Assembly: GCF_030373265.1 (NCBI RefSeq)
Contig: NZ_JAUCZC010000008.1
Coordinates: 89,636-153,635 of the forward strand
Direction of reading: 5' to 3'
Origin: Blastomonas sp.
Lineage (GTDB): Bacteria; Pseudomonadota; Alphaproteobacteria; Sphingomonadales; Sphingomonadaceae
Length of the DNA stretch: 64,000 nucleotides
Shown here piece after piece: positions 56,039-64,000 of the stretch. Both the position numbers and the translations under genes were made by a program. The stretch's first letter is position 1. Each line of letters opens with the position of its first letter. The notes beneath the pieces were generated by a model that saw only the letters and a list, made by a program, of their open reading frames with translations, had not been told where the DNA came from and did no database searches.

Positions 56039-56071
56039 AAAAAGGGCGGCTGGTTGCCCGCCGCCCTTTTT
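56039..56071. terminator. Intrinsic terminator of ctrA
   Basis: AAAAAGGGCGGC (56039-56050) pairs exactly with GCCGCCCTTTTT (56060-56071) across a nine-base loop, giving a 12-bp stem with a U-tract on either transcript. Placed 23 bases after the ctrA stop. Confidence 0.9.
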
Positions 56072-56093
56072 AAAATGTCGATGTGAACGCGCC

Positions 56094-56795
56094 TCAGGCC
56101 GCGATGACTTCGCCATCGGCTTCGGGATCGCGGAGCACATAGCCGCGGCCCCAGACGGTTTCGATGTAGTTTTCACCGCCACAGGCCAAAGCCAGCTTCT
56201 TGCGCAGCTTGCAGATGAACACGTCGATGATCTTGAGTTCGGGCTCGTCCATCCCGCCATAGAGGTGGTTGAGGAACATTTCCTTGGTCAGCGTGGTGCC
56301 CTTGCGCAAGCTCAGCAGCTCGAGCATCGCATATTCCTTGCCGGTCAGGTGAACGCGGGCGCTGTCGACTTCGACGGTCTTGGCATCGAGGTTGACCGCC
56401 AGCTTGCCAGTGCGAATGACGCTTTGCGAATGACCCTTGGAGCGGCGCACCACGGCGTGGATGCGCGCGACCAGTTCTTCGCGATGGAATGGCTTGGTGA
56501 CATAATCGTCGGCACCGAAGCCGAACGAGCGGACCTTGCTGTCCATCTCCGAAATGCCCGAAAGGATCAGCACAGGCGTCTGCACCTTGGCGACGCGGAG
56601 CTTTTTCAGCACGTCATAGCCGTGCATGTCGGGCAGGTTGAGGTCGAGCAGGATGATGTCGTAATCATACAGCTTGCCCAGATCCAGCCCCTCTTCGCCG
56701 AGGTCGGTGGTGTAGACATTGAAACCTTCGGTGGTGAGCATAAGCTCAATCGCCTTTGCCGTGGTCGGTTCATCTTCGATCAAAAGCACCCGCAT
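56094..56795 (-). CDS. ctrA: Cell-cycle response regulator CtrA
   Basis: 233 residues, OmpR type. Receiver domain with phospho-acceptor D51 in [15 protein letters not shown]; the C-terminal winged helix contains [20 protein letters not shown] and [13 protein letters not shown]. Length and these motifs are almost canonical for CtrA, the alphaproteobacterial master regulator of cell division, DNA replication and motility genes. Its promoter holds a CtrA-type box and GANTC (see separate entries). Confidence 0.95.
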   Translation of the reverse strand: MRVLLIEDEPTTAKAIELMLTTEGFNVYTTDLGEEGLDLGKLYDYDIILLDLNLPDMHGYDVLKKLRVAKVQTPVLILSGISEMDSKVRSFGFGADDYVTKPFHREELVARIHAVVRRSKGHSQSVIRTGKLAVNLDAKTVEVDSARVHLTGKEYAMLELLSLRKGTTLTKEMFLNHLYGGMDEPELKIIDVFICKLRKKLALACGGENYIETVWGRGYVLRDPEADGEVIAA

Positions 56796-56899
56796 GTGCA
56801 GCCCCTTTTCGCCCGTGCCATCGGCACCGTTCAGTCATCTAGACCCAAGAACGGATCGACGTGGAAAACATTAACCATAAAAGATTTGGGGGCAAAAGG

Positions 56900-56914
56900 T
56901 TAATTTTGGGTAAA
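56900..56914. promoter_or_regulatory. CtrA-type box upstream of ctrA
   Basis: TTAATTTTGGGTAAA: TTAA, seven bases, then TAAA, against the consensus TTAA-N7-TTAA. Lies 105 bases before the ctrA ATG in an unusually AT-rich stretch, consistent with autoregulation. Confidence 0.5.
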
Positions 56915-56968
56915 CCCTGGCCAGTCGCTCGAGCGCAATCCGGCCATCGGGCCGCAATATGCGGAAAA

Positions 56969-56973
56969 GACTC
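56969..56973. promoter_or_regulatory. GANTC (CcrM) site upstream of ctrA
   Basis: GACTC. A single GANTC in the 277-base spacer between ctrA and the LysR gene. In Caulobacter a GANTC in the ctrA promoter couples transcription to replication; the same is possible here. A five-base site could occur by chance. Confidence 0.35.
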
Positions 56974-57072
56974 GGCTTTTGACCGACCGTACGGACATCA
57001 ACGGTCCGTCGCATTTTTGTTAGCTAAACCGATATGGTTTCCAATTGGTAACAAAATCGCGTCGAGATCAAC

Positions 57073-57969
57073 TTATGCTGCCGGTAGCTCGCTGCGCAGA
57101 AAGGCGATCAGCGCTTCCACACGCGCCGGTCGGTGTGGCGATGGCGGCGTGACGATGCTGAGCGTGGTGTCGTCGAACCGCCAGTCGGGCAGCAGCCGCA
57201 CCAGTCGTCCCTGCGCCACCCCGTCGTCGCAGAAGAAATCAGGCAACGCTGCAATGCACAGCCCGTCCAGCACCGCCGGCATCGCGGCATCGGCATTGTT
57301 GACCACCAGCGCCGGGTTGACCCGCGCCTGCACCCTGTCATCGCCAGGGCCGGTCATGATCCAGACGCCCGGCTGGGCGGCATTGGCGTAGTGCACCGCC
57401 CTGTGCCCCTCCAGCTCGGCAGGATGCCGGGGCGTCCCGTGGCGTGCGCAATAATCGGGAGAGGCGATCAGGTACATCTGCACGCGGCGCAGCCGGATCG
57501 CGCGCAGGCTGCTATCTGGCAACACCGCGATGCGCAGCGCAAGGTCGAACCCCTCGTTGACCAGATCGACCCGCGCGTCGGACAGATGCATGTCGATGAC
57601 AATGCCGGGGTGCAGCGCCATGAACCTGGCCACCAGCGGCGCGACCGCGCGCAGGCCGAAGCTCATTGGCACCGCGATCCGCACCGTTCCCGAAAGCAAA
57701 GATGCCTCGTCCCGTGCGGCTTCGACCGCTGCCTCGCCATCCAGGCGGATCCGGCGCGCGTGGTCGACGAGCGAGCGCCCCGCCGCCGACAGCGACAGTC
57801 GCCGCGATGTGCGGTGGAACAGCACCGTGCCCAGCTCCGCCTCGAGCCGCGACACCGCCTTGGACACCTTGGCCTTGGACAGGCTGAGCGCATCGGCCGC
57901 TGCGGTGAAGCTGCCGGTGTCGGCAACGGCTGCGAACACCGCCCAGGCTTCGAAGTCCGGTAAGCGCAT
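57073..57969 (-). CDS. LysR-family transcriptional regulator
   Basis: 298 residues. N-terminal helix-turn-helix (FAAVADTGSFTAAADALSLSKAKVSKAVSRLE) and an effector-binding domain. Belongs to the group that faces pirin/quinone-reductase genes. Divergent from the pirin gene with a palindrome in the spacer. Confidence 0.92.
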   Translation of the reverse strand: MRLPDFEAWAVFAAVADTGSFTAAADALSLSKAKVSKAVSRLEAELGTVLFHRTSRRLSLSAAGRSLVDHARRIRLDGEAAVEAARDEASLLSGTVRIAVPMSFGLRAVAPLVARFMALHPGIVIDMHLSDARVDLVNEGFDLALRIAVLPDSSLRAIRLRRVQMYLIASPDYCARHGTPRHPAELEGHRAVHYANAAQPGVWIMTGPGDDRVQARVNPALVVNNADAAMPAVLDGLCIAALPDFFCDDGVAQGRLVRLLPDWRFDDTTLSIVTPPSPHRPARVEALIAFLRSELPAA

Positions 57970-57984
57970 ATCCGAAACAATCCT

Positions 57985-58008
57985 TTTCCAAACTGGCTAT
58001 TTTGGAAA
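57985..58008. promoter_or_regulatory. Palindromic operator in the LysR/pirin spacer
   Basis: TTTCCAAA (57985-57992), eight bases, TTTGGAAA (58001-58008): a perfect 8-8-8 inverted repeat 16 bases upstream of the LysR start and 75 bases upstream of the pirin start. Expected to bind the LysR regulator. Confidence 0.65.
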
Positions 58009-58082
58009 CGATACCATTGCCCTATCTCTTGCTCAAGCCAAGGCGCCGGCGTTGAACGAGGTGCCTCGAAGGAGCAAGTGAC

Positions 58083-58793
58083 ATGATCGAGAAGCGCGAT
58101 TTTTCTTCGCTGGGCCATGCCAACCACGGTTGGCTGAATGCCCGCCACCATTTTTCGTTCGGCGGCTATCATGATCCCGCCCGCATGGGCTGGGGAGCCC
58201 TGCGCGTGTGGAATGACGACGAGATCGCTCCCAAGAGCGGCTTTCCCACCCATCCGCACCGCGACATGGAAATCATCACCTATGTCCGCACCGGCGCAAT
58301 CACCCATCGCGATAGCCTGGGCAACGAAGGCCGGACCGAGGCGGGCGATGTCCAGGTGATGAGCGCGGGCACCGGCGTCGCGCACAGCGAGTTCAACCTG
58401 GAAGGCGAGGAAACCCGCCTGTTCCAGATCTGGATCATCCCCGATGCCCCGGGCGGGCAGCCCCGCTGGGACGCCAAGCAGTTCCCCAAGGGCGACCGTT
58501 CGGGCAAGCTCGAGGTGCTCGCCAGTGGCCGTGACGAGGACATCGCGGCGGGAGCCTTGATGATCCGCGCCGATGCCCGGCTGTCGGGCGCGACGCTGAC
58601 GGCAAATGACAGCATCACGCATCGGATCGCTGACGGCATGTCTGCGTATCTAGTCGTGTCGGCGGGCAACGTGACGGTGAACGGGGTCGCAATCGGCCCG
58701 CGCGATGCCGCCGCGATCACCCGCGAGACCGAGATCACCGTCTCGGCTATAGAAGACGCCGAGTTTCTGATCGCAGAAACCCGGAACCCCTAA
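58083..58793 (+). CDS. Pirin-family bicupin protein
   Basis: 236 residues. [19 protein letters not shown] and [12 protein letters not shown] contain the metal-binding histidines; [12 protein letters not shown] follows. Bacterial pirins can have quercetinase or redox-related activity. GAAGGAG lies about eight bases before the ATG. Next to wrbA, suggesting a quinone/oxidative-stress response under the LysR gene. Confidence 0.9.
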   Translation: MIEKRDFSSLGHANHGWLNARHHFSFGGYHDPARMGWGALRVWNDDEIAPKSGFPTHPHRDMEIITYVRTGAITHRDSLGNEGRTEAGDVQVMSAGTGVAHSEFNLEGEETRLFQIWIIPDAPGGQPRWDAKQFPKGDRSGKLEVLASGRDEDIAAGALMIRADARLSGATLTANDSITHRIADGMSAYLVVSAGNVTVNGVAIGPRDAAAITRETEITVSAIEDAEFLIAETRNP

Positions 58794-58801
58794 GTCCCCC
58801 C

Positions 58802-58833
58802 GTCCCGCCGCTTCCCCCTCTTGGCGGCGGGAC
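58802..58833. terminator. Hairpin between pirin and wrbA
   Basis: GTCCCGCCGC (58802-58811) pairs with GCGGCGGGAC (58824-58833), followed by a CTTTTCATTTT stretch. May attenuate read-through from pirin to wrbA. Confidence 0.55.
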
Positions 58834-58867
58834 ACCCCTTTTCATTTTCCCTCAAAGGAGACGTCCC

Positions 58868-59467
58868 ATGGCAAAAGTTCTTGTGCTCTATTATTCCACT
58901 TATGGTCATGTCGAAGCGATGGCCGAGGCCGTTGCCGAAGGTGCGCGCGGCGAAGGCGCCGATGTCACCGTCAAGCGCGTGGCTGAGACGGTTCCGGAAG
59001 AAAGCGCCAAAGCCAATGGCTTCAAGCTCGACCAGCCGGCCGAAGTCGCCGACCCCAACGAACTGGCGGATTATGATGCGATCATCGTCGGCACCGGCAC
59101 CCGCTTCGGCCGCCTGTCGAGCCAGATGGCGGCGTTCTGGGACCGTACCGGTGGCCTGTGGGCCAAGGGCGCGCTGGTCGGCAAGGTGGGTGCATCGTTC
59201 ACCTCCACCGCCAGCCAGCATGGCGGGCAGGAGACGACCCAGTTCTCGATCCTGACCAACCTGCTGCACCATGGCCTGACCATCGTCGGTCTGGACTACG
59301 GCTTCCAGGGGCAGCTCAACAATGACGAGATCATCGGCGGTTCGCCCTATGGCGCCAGCACGATTGCCGGCGGCGATGAATCGCGCCAGCCGCATCCGAT
59401 CGATCTGGATGGTGCACGCTATCTGGGTGCCAAGGTTGCAAGGACGGCTGCCAAGCTGATCGCATAA
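58868..59467 (+). CDS. wrbA: NAD(P)H:quinone oxidoreductase, WrbA type
   Basis: 199 residues. Flavodoxin-fold FMN enzyme: [19 protein letters not shown] opening, [18 protein letters not shown] flavin loop, and [14 protein letters not shown]. Two-electron reduction of quinones. AAAGGAG lies just before the ATG. Confidence 0.94.
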   Translation: MAKVLVLYYSTYGHVEAMAEAVAEGARGEGADVTVKRVAETVPEESAKANGFKLDQPAEVADPNELADYDAIIVGTGTRFGRLSSQMAAFWDRTGGLWAKGALVGKVGASFTSTASQHGGQETTQFSILTNLLHHGLTIVGLDYGFQGQLNNDEIIGGSPYGASTIAGGDESRQPHPIDLDGARYLGAKVARTAAKLIA

Positions 59468-59497
59468 ACCTCAGGTCCCCTCCCCGCTCAGGGACCG

Positions 59498-59532
59498 CCG
59501 CCCGCACCCCCATTTCAGGGGGTTGCGGGCGG
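59498..59532. terminator. Strong hairpin after wrbA
   Basis: CCGCCCGCACCCCC (59498-59511) pairs with GGGGGTTGCGGGCGG (59518-59532) apart from one bulged T. No T-tract. Separates wrbA from the metallopeptidase gene. Confidence 0.6.
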
Positions 59533-59579
59533 AATGCGCGGGCTATAGCCTTCTCCTGCATACAGGGGGAGCGAGCAAG

Positions 59580-61115
59580 ATGGGGTGGATTATCCGGCGC
59601 TGGCTGGCGTCCGGGCTTGCAGTGGCGATGGCTGCAACCCTGGCCGCGCCAACCGCTGCGCTCGCCGAATGGCATGAAGCCTCGAGCGCCAATTTCCTGG
59701 TCTATGCCGATCAGGGCGAAAAACAGGTGCATGCCTTCACCGACATGCTCGAGCGCTATCGCTCGGCGATGCTTGCGCTCTACAAGATACCCGACGAGCC
59801 GACGTCGCCGTCCAACAGGCTGACGGTGTTTGTGGTGCGCGACGCGGCACAGGTGCGCAAGCTGTTGGGCACCAGCAACCGCTACATCCAGGGCTTCTAT
59901 CAGTCTCGCGCCGGTGGATCGGTGGCCTTTGTTCCCCGTGTCGATGGCTCCAACCAGAGCGATCGCGTGAGCCAGGGCGAGCAGCTTCTGCTCCACGAAT
60001 ATGCCCATCACTTCATGTACAGCGTGTTTTCCGGATCGGCACCCTTGTGGTTCACCGAGGGCTTTGCCGAATTCTATTCCACCGCCAAGTTCGAGAAGGA
60101 CGGGTCGGTCGGCCTGGGCCTGCCCGCCACCCACCGCGCCGCCGAATTGTTCTATGCGCAGGACGTGCCGCTCGAGATGATGCTGAGTACCCGCAAATAC
60201 CGCGAGAGTACGTCCAGGCGCTATGACGCATTTTACGGCCGCAGCTGGCTGCTGTTTCATTACCTGATGCTGTCGGGCAAACGCCCCGGCCAGATCGACG
60301 ACTATCTCGGCCGACTGAACAGCGGCGAGGGCGAGGATGCGGCAGCGGCGAGTGCGTTCGGCGATCTGGCTGCGCTCGACAAGGAGCTCGAGCGCTACAT
60401 GAAGTCGCGCAGCATGAGCTATTTCAACCTGGGCGCCGACCGCATCAAAACCGCCGCGATCGGCGTGCGTCGGTTACCCACGGCAGAGGCCGCGATGTTG
60501 CCGGTGATGATGCGATCGAAGCGTGGCGTCGACCCGGAGCAAGCCTTGGTGGTAGTCGAGATGGCGCGCAAGATTGCAGCGAACTATCCCGATGATCCAT
60601 TCGTCCAGACGGCGCTGGCCGAAGCCGAATTTGACGCCGGGAACGACGCCGGCGCACTGGCCGCGGCGGACCGCGCACTGGCCGGTGACCCGCAGGCGAT
60701 CAATGCGCTGATCCAGAAGATGTACGTGCTGTTCCGGCAGGCCGAGGATGACAGCAGCGGCAGCCTGTGGCCCAAGGTCCGCGTCGCCGTGGGTGCCGCC
60801 AACAAGGTCGAGAACGACAACCCGATCCCGTTGACCTTCTTTTACCGGACCTTCGTCGCGGAGAACAAGCAGCCGCCCGAAATCGCGGTGCAGGGGCTGG
60901 AAAAGGCGCTGATGCTGGCGCCATATGATACCGAACTCCGGGTAGCGCTCGCGCATTACCAAATCCATGCGGGCGACAAGGAGATGGCGCGCAAGACCCT
61001 GGGGCCTTTGCTCAACCATCCGCACGACACTGGTCTTGCCGACTTCGCCCGGAAGTTGCTCGAGGGCGATCCCTCCCCCGCTCTGCAGGAGGATGCAACC
61101 GACGCGGCAAACTGA
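59580..61115 (+). CDS. Exported HExxH zinc metallopeptidase with TPR-like C-terminus
   Basis: 511 residues; signal peptide about 1-29 (ending ALAE). Gluzincin motif LLHEYAHHFMY at 137-147 with the third ligand glutamate in WFTEGFAEFYS (about 160-164). This resembles DUF1570-type peptidases. The C-terminal half (about 310-500) is built of TPR-like helices (AEAEFDAGNDAGALAAADRALAGDP). Periplasmic; substrate unknown. The start at 59580 keeps the signal peptide at the N-terminus. Confidence 0.8.
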   Translation: MGWIIRRWLASGLAVAMAATLAAPTAALAEWHEASSANFLVYADQGEKQVHAFTDMLERYRSAMLALYKIPDEPTSPSNRLTVFVVRDAAQVRKLLGTSNRYIQGFYQSRAGGSVAFVPRVDGSNQSDRVSQGEQLLLHEYAHHFMYSVFSGSAPLWFTEGFAEFYSTAKFEKDGSVGLGLPATHRAAELFYAQDVPLEMMLSTRKYRESTSRRYDAFYGRSWLLFHYLMLSGKRPGQIDDYLGRLNSGEGEDAAAASAFGDLAALDKELERYMKSRSMSYFNLGADRIKTAAIGVRRLPTAEAAMLPVMMRSKRGVDPEQALVVVEMARKIAANYPDDPFVQTALAEAEFDAGNDAGALAAADRALAGDPQAINALIQKMYVLFRQAEDDSSGSLWPKVRVAVGAANKVENDNPIPLTFFYRTFVAENKQPPEIAVQGLEKALMLAPYDTELRVALAHYQIHAGDKEMARKTLGPLLNHPHDTGLADFARKLLEGDPSPALQEDATDAAN

Positions 61116-61144
61116 TACCCTCCCCCAAACAGGAGGAGAATTGC

Positions 61145-61717
61145 ATGTCGCGTCTAACGTCATCTCATATCGGATTGCCGGCAATGGCTTTGGCGTTGAG
61201 CATGGGCGCAACCCCGGTAAAGGCGCAGGACGCAATGCGTGCGGGCTTTCACGCCGGAACGGTGATCGCGGACTTCGGTCCGGTCGCGACGGTCAAAGGC
61301 CATGAGCCGCTGCCCGCCAACGCGACGTTCAGCGTCGCCTTCGATGTTGCAGAAGCCGCCAAGCCCGGCAGCCTCAACCGCACGCTCGAAAGCGCAGCGC
61401 GGTTCATCAACATGCACGCCGAGGCCGGGGTGCCGCGCGATGCGGTGCGGGTGGCGGTGGTCGTCCATGGCCCGGCCAGCTTCGATCTCACCACTGCCGC
61501 GCCCTATGGCAAGAAGCATGACGGCGCGGCCAACGCCAATCTTGCGGCGATTGCCGCGCTGATCGAGGCCGGAGCAGAGATCCATCTGTGCGGCCAGAGC
61601 GCGGCGGCGCAGGGCATCATCCGCGCCGATCTTGCGCCGGGGGTCAAGATGTCTCTGTCGGCGATGACCGCGCATGCGCTGCTCCAGCAGCAGGGCTATA
61701 CGCTCAATCCGTTCTGA
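61145..61717 (+). CDS. Exported DsrE-family protein
   Basis: 190 residues. Signal peptide about 1-28 (ending VKAQ). The DsrE/F-like fold is suggested by VRVAVVVHGPASFDLT and EIHLCGQSAAAQG with one cysteine in the usual loop. Role in sulfur or redox chemistry is inferred. Follows the metallopeptidase by 29 bases. Confidence 0.78.
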   Translation: MSRLTSSHIGLPAMALALSMGATPVKAQDAMRAGFHAGTVIADFGPVATVKGHEPLPANATFSVAFDVAEAAKPGSLNRTLESAARFINMHAEAGVPRDAVRVAVVVHGPASFDLTTAAPYGKKHDGAANANLAAIAALIEAGAEIHLCGQSAAAQGIIRADLAPGVKMSLSAMTAHALLQQQGYTLNPF

Positions 61718-61911
61718 GCAGGCCTGCGCAACCGGCTTTGCGCCATCATCAGGGAACCAATCCCCGCCGCGAAGGTAAAGTGATCAAGCGCGCCGCAGCA
61801 CCTCAGTCGCAGGCATACGCGCTGTCCTTGCCGAGACAGGCTTAACCGCGTTCGTGCCAGGCTGGCCTTCGCCCCCGCCGGTCGCCGACGCATTTCAAAG
61901 AAGGAATCCTC

Positions 61912-61992
61912 ATGGGAAAAGGCATCATTTTGTGGCTGTTGGGCGTCCCCGGACTGCTGGTCATCGCCCTGCTCGTTTTCGGCATTCTCTGA
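61912..61992 (+). CDS. 26-residue single-span membrane protein
   Basis: A tiny gene: MGKGIILWLLGVPG then a leucine/valine/isoleucine run ending FGIL and TGA. AAGGA lies seven bases before the ATG, and a strong terminator follows at 62057. The motif GKGIILWLLGVP resembles short hypothetical membrane proteins I recall from other proteobacteria. Function unknown. Confidence 0.65.
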   Translation: MGKGIILWLLGVPGLLVIALLVFGIL

Positions 61993-62056
61993 CCGAAGGC
62001 TGACGATCAGCGCTCGACCTAAGAGCGCGACCAAGCTGGCGTAGTCAGCCGGACCG

Positions 62057-62104
62057 AACACAAGAAACCCCGCCGGAATCGCTTCCGGCGGGGTTTCTTG
62101 TGTT
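62057..62104. terminator. Bidirectional terminator of rpoC
   Basis: A 22-bp perfect stem (AACACAAGAAACCCCGCCGG... with its complement) around a TCGC loop, flanked by A and T on both sides. It serves rpoC on the minus strand and the tiny membrane-protein gene on the plus strand. Confidence 0.92.
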
Positions 62105-62147
62105 TGCAAAAGCGGTTGCTCCCCGGTCTCAGCCGGGGAGACAGCCC

Positions 62148-64000
62148 TTATTCCGCGTCGGTATCCGCCACTTCAGGCTCGGCTGCGACCGGCGCCGGGG
62201 CGGGAGCCGCCTCGACTTCGTTCGCGGCTGCCATCGCCCGCTGCAGCGCGCGCTGCTGGGCGCGAAGCGCAGCATCACGGCTGTTGGCGGCGATGCGCAT
62301 GCGGTTCATGCCCGCACCGGTACCTGCCGGGATCAGACGACCCACGATGACGTTTTCCTTCAGGCCGATCAGCGAGTCACGCTTGCCTTCGACCGCCGCC
62401 TGGGTGAGCACCCGGGTGGTTTCCTGGAACGACGCCGCTGAGATGAACGAACGCGTCTGCAGCGAAGCCTTGGTGATGCCGAGCAGCACGGGCTTGCCTT
62501 CCGCGAACTTCTTGCCCGCGTCGAGACGCGCGTTGTACTCGTCCATTTCCTCGCGATCGAGCTGTTCGCCCGGCAGCAGGGTGGTGTCGCCGCCGTCGGT
62601 GATTTCCACCTTCTGCAGCATCTGACGAACGATCACCTCGATGTGCTTGTCGTTGATCTTCACGCCCTGCAGACGATAGACCTCCTGGATTTCGCTGACC
62701 AGATATTCGGCCAGCGCTTCCACGCCGAGCACTTCAAGGATGTCATGCGGGTCAGGCGAGCCCGAGATCAGGTTGTCGCCCTTCTTGACATAATCGCCTT
62801 CTTGCACGTCGATGACCTTGGACTTGGGCACCAGATACTCGACCGATTCACCCTCTTCCGGGTGGATCGCGATCTTGCGCTTGGCCTTGTAGTCACGGAC
62901 GAATTCGATGCGGCCCGAGACCTTTGCGATGATCGCATTGTCCTTGGGCTTGCGCGCTTCGAACAGTTCGGCAACGCGCGGCAGACCGCCGGTGATGTCG
63001 CGGGTCTTGGCGGCCTCGCGGCTGACACGGGCGAGAACATCGCCTGCTTCAACCTTCTGGCCTTCCTCGACCGACAGCATCGCACCGACTGCCAGCATGT
63101 AGCGGGCAGCCTCGCCCGAATCATCGTCGAGCAGGGTCAGGCGGGGACGCAGATCTTCCTTGGACTTCGCCTTGAGCGATCCACGGAATTCCACGACCAC
63201 GCGCTGCGCGATACCGGTGGCATCATCGGTCTGCTCGATCAGCGTCTTGCCGTCGATCAGGTCCTGATACTTCACGATACCCTGCTTTTCGGTGATCACC
63301 GGCATGGTGAACGGATCCCACTCGGCAATCCGGTCGCCCAGATTGACGACGCCATTGTCGTCGACCAGCAGCACGGTACCGTACGGGATACGGTGGACCG
63401 CACGTTCGCGGCCTTCCTTGTCGACGATCGCGATTTCGCCGTTGCGGGCGAGCGACAGGCGCTGTCCGCGCTTGTTCACGATGGTCGGGATATCCCGGTA
63501 CTGCAGCGTGCCATCGGCCACCGCTTCGAGGTTCGAGGTTTCGTTGAGCTGCGCCGCACCGCCGATGTGGAAGGTCCGCATCGTCAGCTGGGTGCCCGGC
63601 TCACCAATCGACTGCGCAGCGATGACGCCGACAGCTTCTCCGATGTTCACCGGCGTACCGCGAGCCAAATCACGGCCGTAGCACTTGCCGCAAACACCCA
63701 TGGTCGCTTCGCAGATCAGCGGCGAACGGATGCGCGCTGCCTGCAGACCCAGGGCCTCGATCGTGGTGATGTTGGCTTCGTCGAGCAGCGTGTCCTTGGC
63801 GATCACGACTTCACCGGTCTTGGTGTCGGAGATATCCTCGGCCAGAGTCCGGCCCAGGATACGCTCGCCCAGCGATGCGATGACGCTGCCGCCCTGCACA
63901 ATCGCGCGCATTTCCAGCGCGTTCTCGGTACCGCAATCCTCCTCGACGATGACGCAATCCTGGCTGACGTCGACCAGACGGCGGGTCAGGTAACCCGAGT
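62148..64000 (-). CDS. rpoC: RNA polymerase beta' subunit, C-terminal part (cut by window edge)
   Basis: About 617 residues of the C-terminal end; the frame stays open to base 64000. Present are the second zinc site ([16 protein letters not shown] with a further upstream cysteine), the trigger-loop/bridge downstream region [30 protein letters not shown] and the C-terminal [20 protein letters not shown]. The tail is rich in Ala/Pro/Glu. The 5' part lies beyond the window. Confidence 0.96.
   Translation of the reverse strand, partial: SGYLTRRLVDVSQDCVIVEEDCGTENALEMRAIVQGGSVIASLGERILGRTLAEDISDTKTGEVVIAKDTLLDEANITTIEALGLQAARIRSPLICEATMGVCGKCYGRDLARGTPVNIGEAVGVIAAQSIGEPGTQLTMRTFHIGGAAQLNETSNLEAVADGTLQYRDIPTIVNKRGQRLSLARNGEIAIVDKEGRERAVHRIPYGTVLLVDDNGVVNLGDRIAEWDPFTMPVITEKQGIVKYQDLIDGKTLIEQTDDATGIAQRVVVEFRGSLKAKSKEDLRPRLTLLDDDSGEAARYMLAVGAMLSVEEGQKVEAGDVLARVSREAAKTRDITGGLPRVAELFEARKPKDNAIIAKVSGRIEFVRDYKAKRKIAIHPEEGESVEYLVPKSKVIDVQEGDYVKKGDNLISGSPDPHDILEVLGVEALAEYLVSEIQEVYRLQGVKINDKHIEVIVRQMLQKVEITDGGDTTLLPGEQLDREEMDEYNARLDAGKKFAEGKPVLLGITKASLQTRSFISAASFQETTRVLTQAAVEGKRDSLIGLKENVIVGRLIPAGTGAGMNRMRIAANSRDAALRAQQRALQRAMAAANEVEAAPAPAPVAAEPEVADTDAE

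Overview
The window reads as chromosomal DNA of a GC-rich alphaproteobacterium, most likely a member of the Sphingomonadaceae. The evidence is a CtrA cell-cycle regulator with a CtrA-type box and a GANTC site upstream, three TonB-dependent receptors including a FecI/FecR-linked one and a BtuB, a trpFBA-accD-folC gene order, a lapA-pyrF pair, and rpoC running off the right edge. I saw no tRNA, rRNA, CRISPR array, insertion sequence or prophage gene.

Layout. 0.1-2.3 kb (+): Crp/Fnr regulator, MscS channel, DUF202 protein. 2.5-9.7 kb (-): ECF sigma factor, FecR anti-sigma, STN-type TonB receptor and a large autotransporter. 10.0-12.9 kb (+): a DUF6491-like exported protein, then a Nudix-DUF47 fusion next to a PiT phosphate transporter. 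12.9-25.3 kb: corrinoid uptake and late cobalamin assembly. cobU is divergent from a cobalamin riboswitch that leads btuB and then ten tightly joined genes (cobD/cobC aminotransferase, cobO, btuF, btuC, btuD, cbiB, cobQ, bluB, cobT, cobS, cobC phosphatase). No corrin-ring genes are present, so this looks like a salvage and lower-ligand operon. 25.4-26.8 kb: AmpG-like permease. 26.9-35.1 kb (-): folC, accD, trpA, trpB, trpF, pyrF, lapA, purB, with one opposite-strand lipoprotein gene inserted.

35.2-51.8 kb is a pectin/hexuronate utilisation locus. It has a GH43 enzyme, an esterase and a TonB receptor on the minus strand. Divergent to them are a family 1 pectate lyase and an overlapping cupin. 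Next come a type B carboxylesterase, KDG kinase, KduD/DhuD-type dehydrogenase, an RpiB-family isomerase (DhuI-like) and a LacI regulator on the minus strand, then altronate dehydratase, an FAH-family hydratase and a hexuronate MFS transporter on the plus strand. Six copies of the exact decamer TGACACCGGT lie in the promoter regions of this locus, including the regulator's own, so I infer one LacI-controlled regulon. Together the genes would import oligogalacturonides, cleave and de-esterify them, and carry unsaturated and saturated uronates to KDG and KDPG. Eda, UxaB and UxaC are not in the window.

51.9-64 kb is a mixed region: an acidic unknown protein, a single-domain response regulator, rluB, rsmD, a RelE/ParE-type toxin-antitoxin pair, an MHS-type transporter, ctrA, a LysR-pirin divergent pair with wrbA, an exported HExxH metallopeptidase, a DsrE-like protein, a 26-residue membrane protein and the 3' part of rpoC.

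The points most worth following up are the LacI operator set, the Nudix-DUF47 fusion beside PiT, palindromic repeats whose arms supply (and may mask) the ribosome binding sites of trpA and folC, and an unusual pair of hairpins upstream of the DUF6491-like gene.
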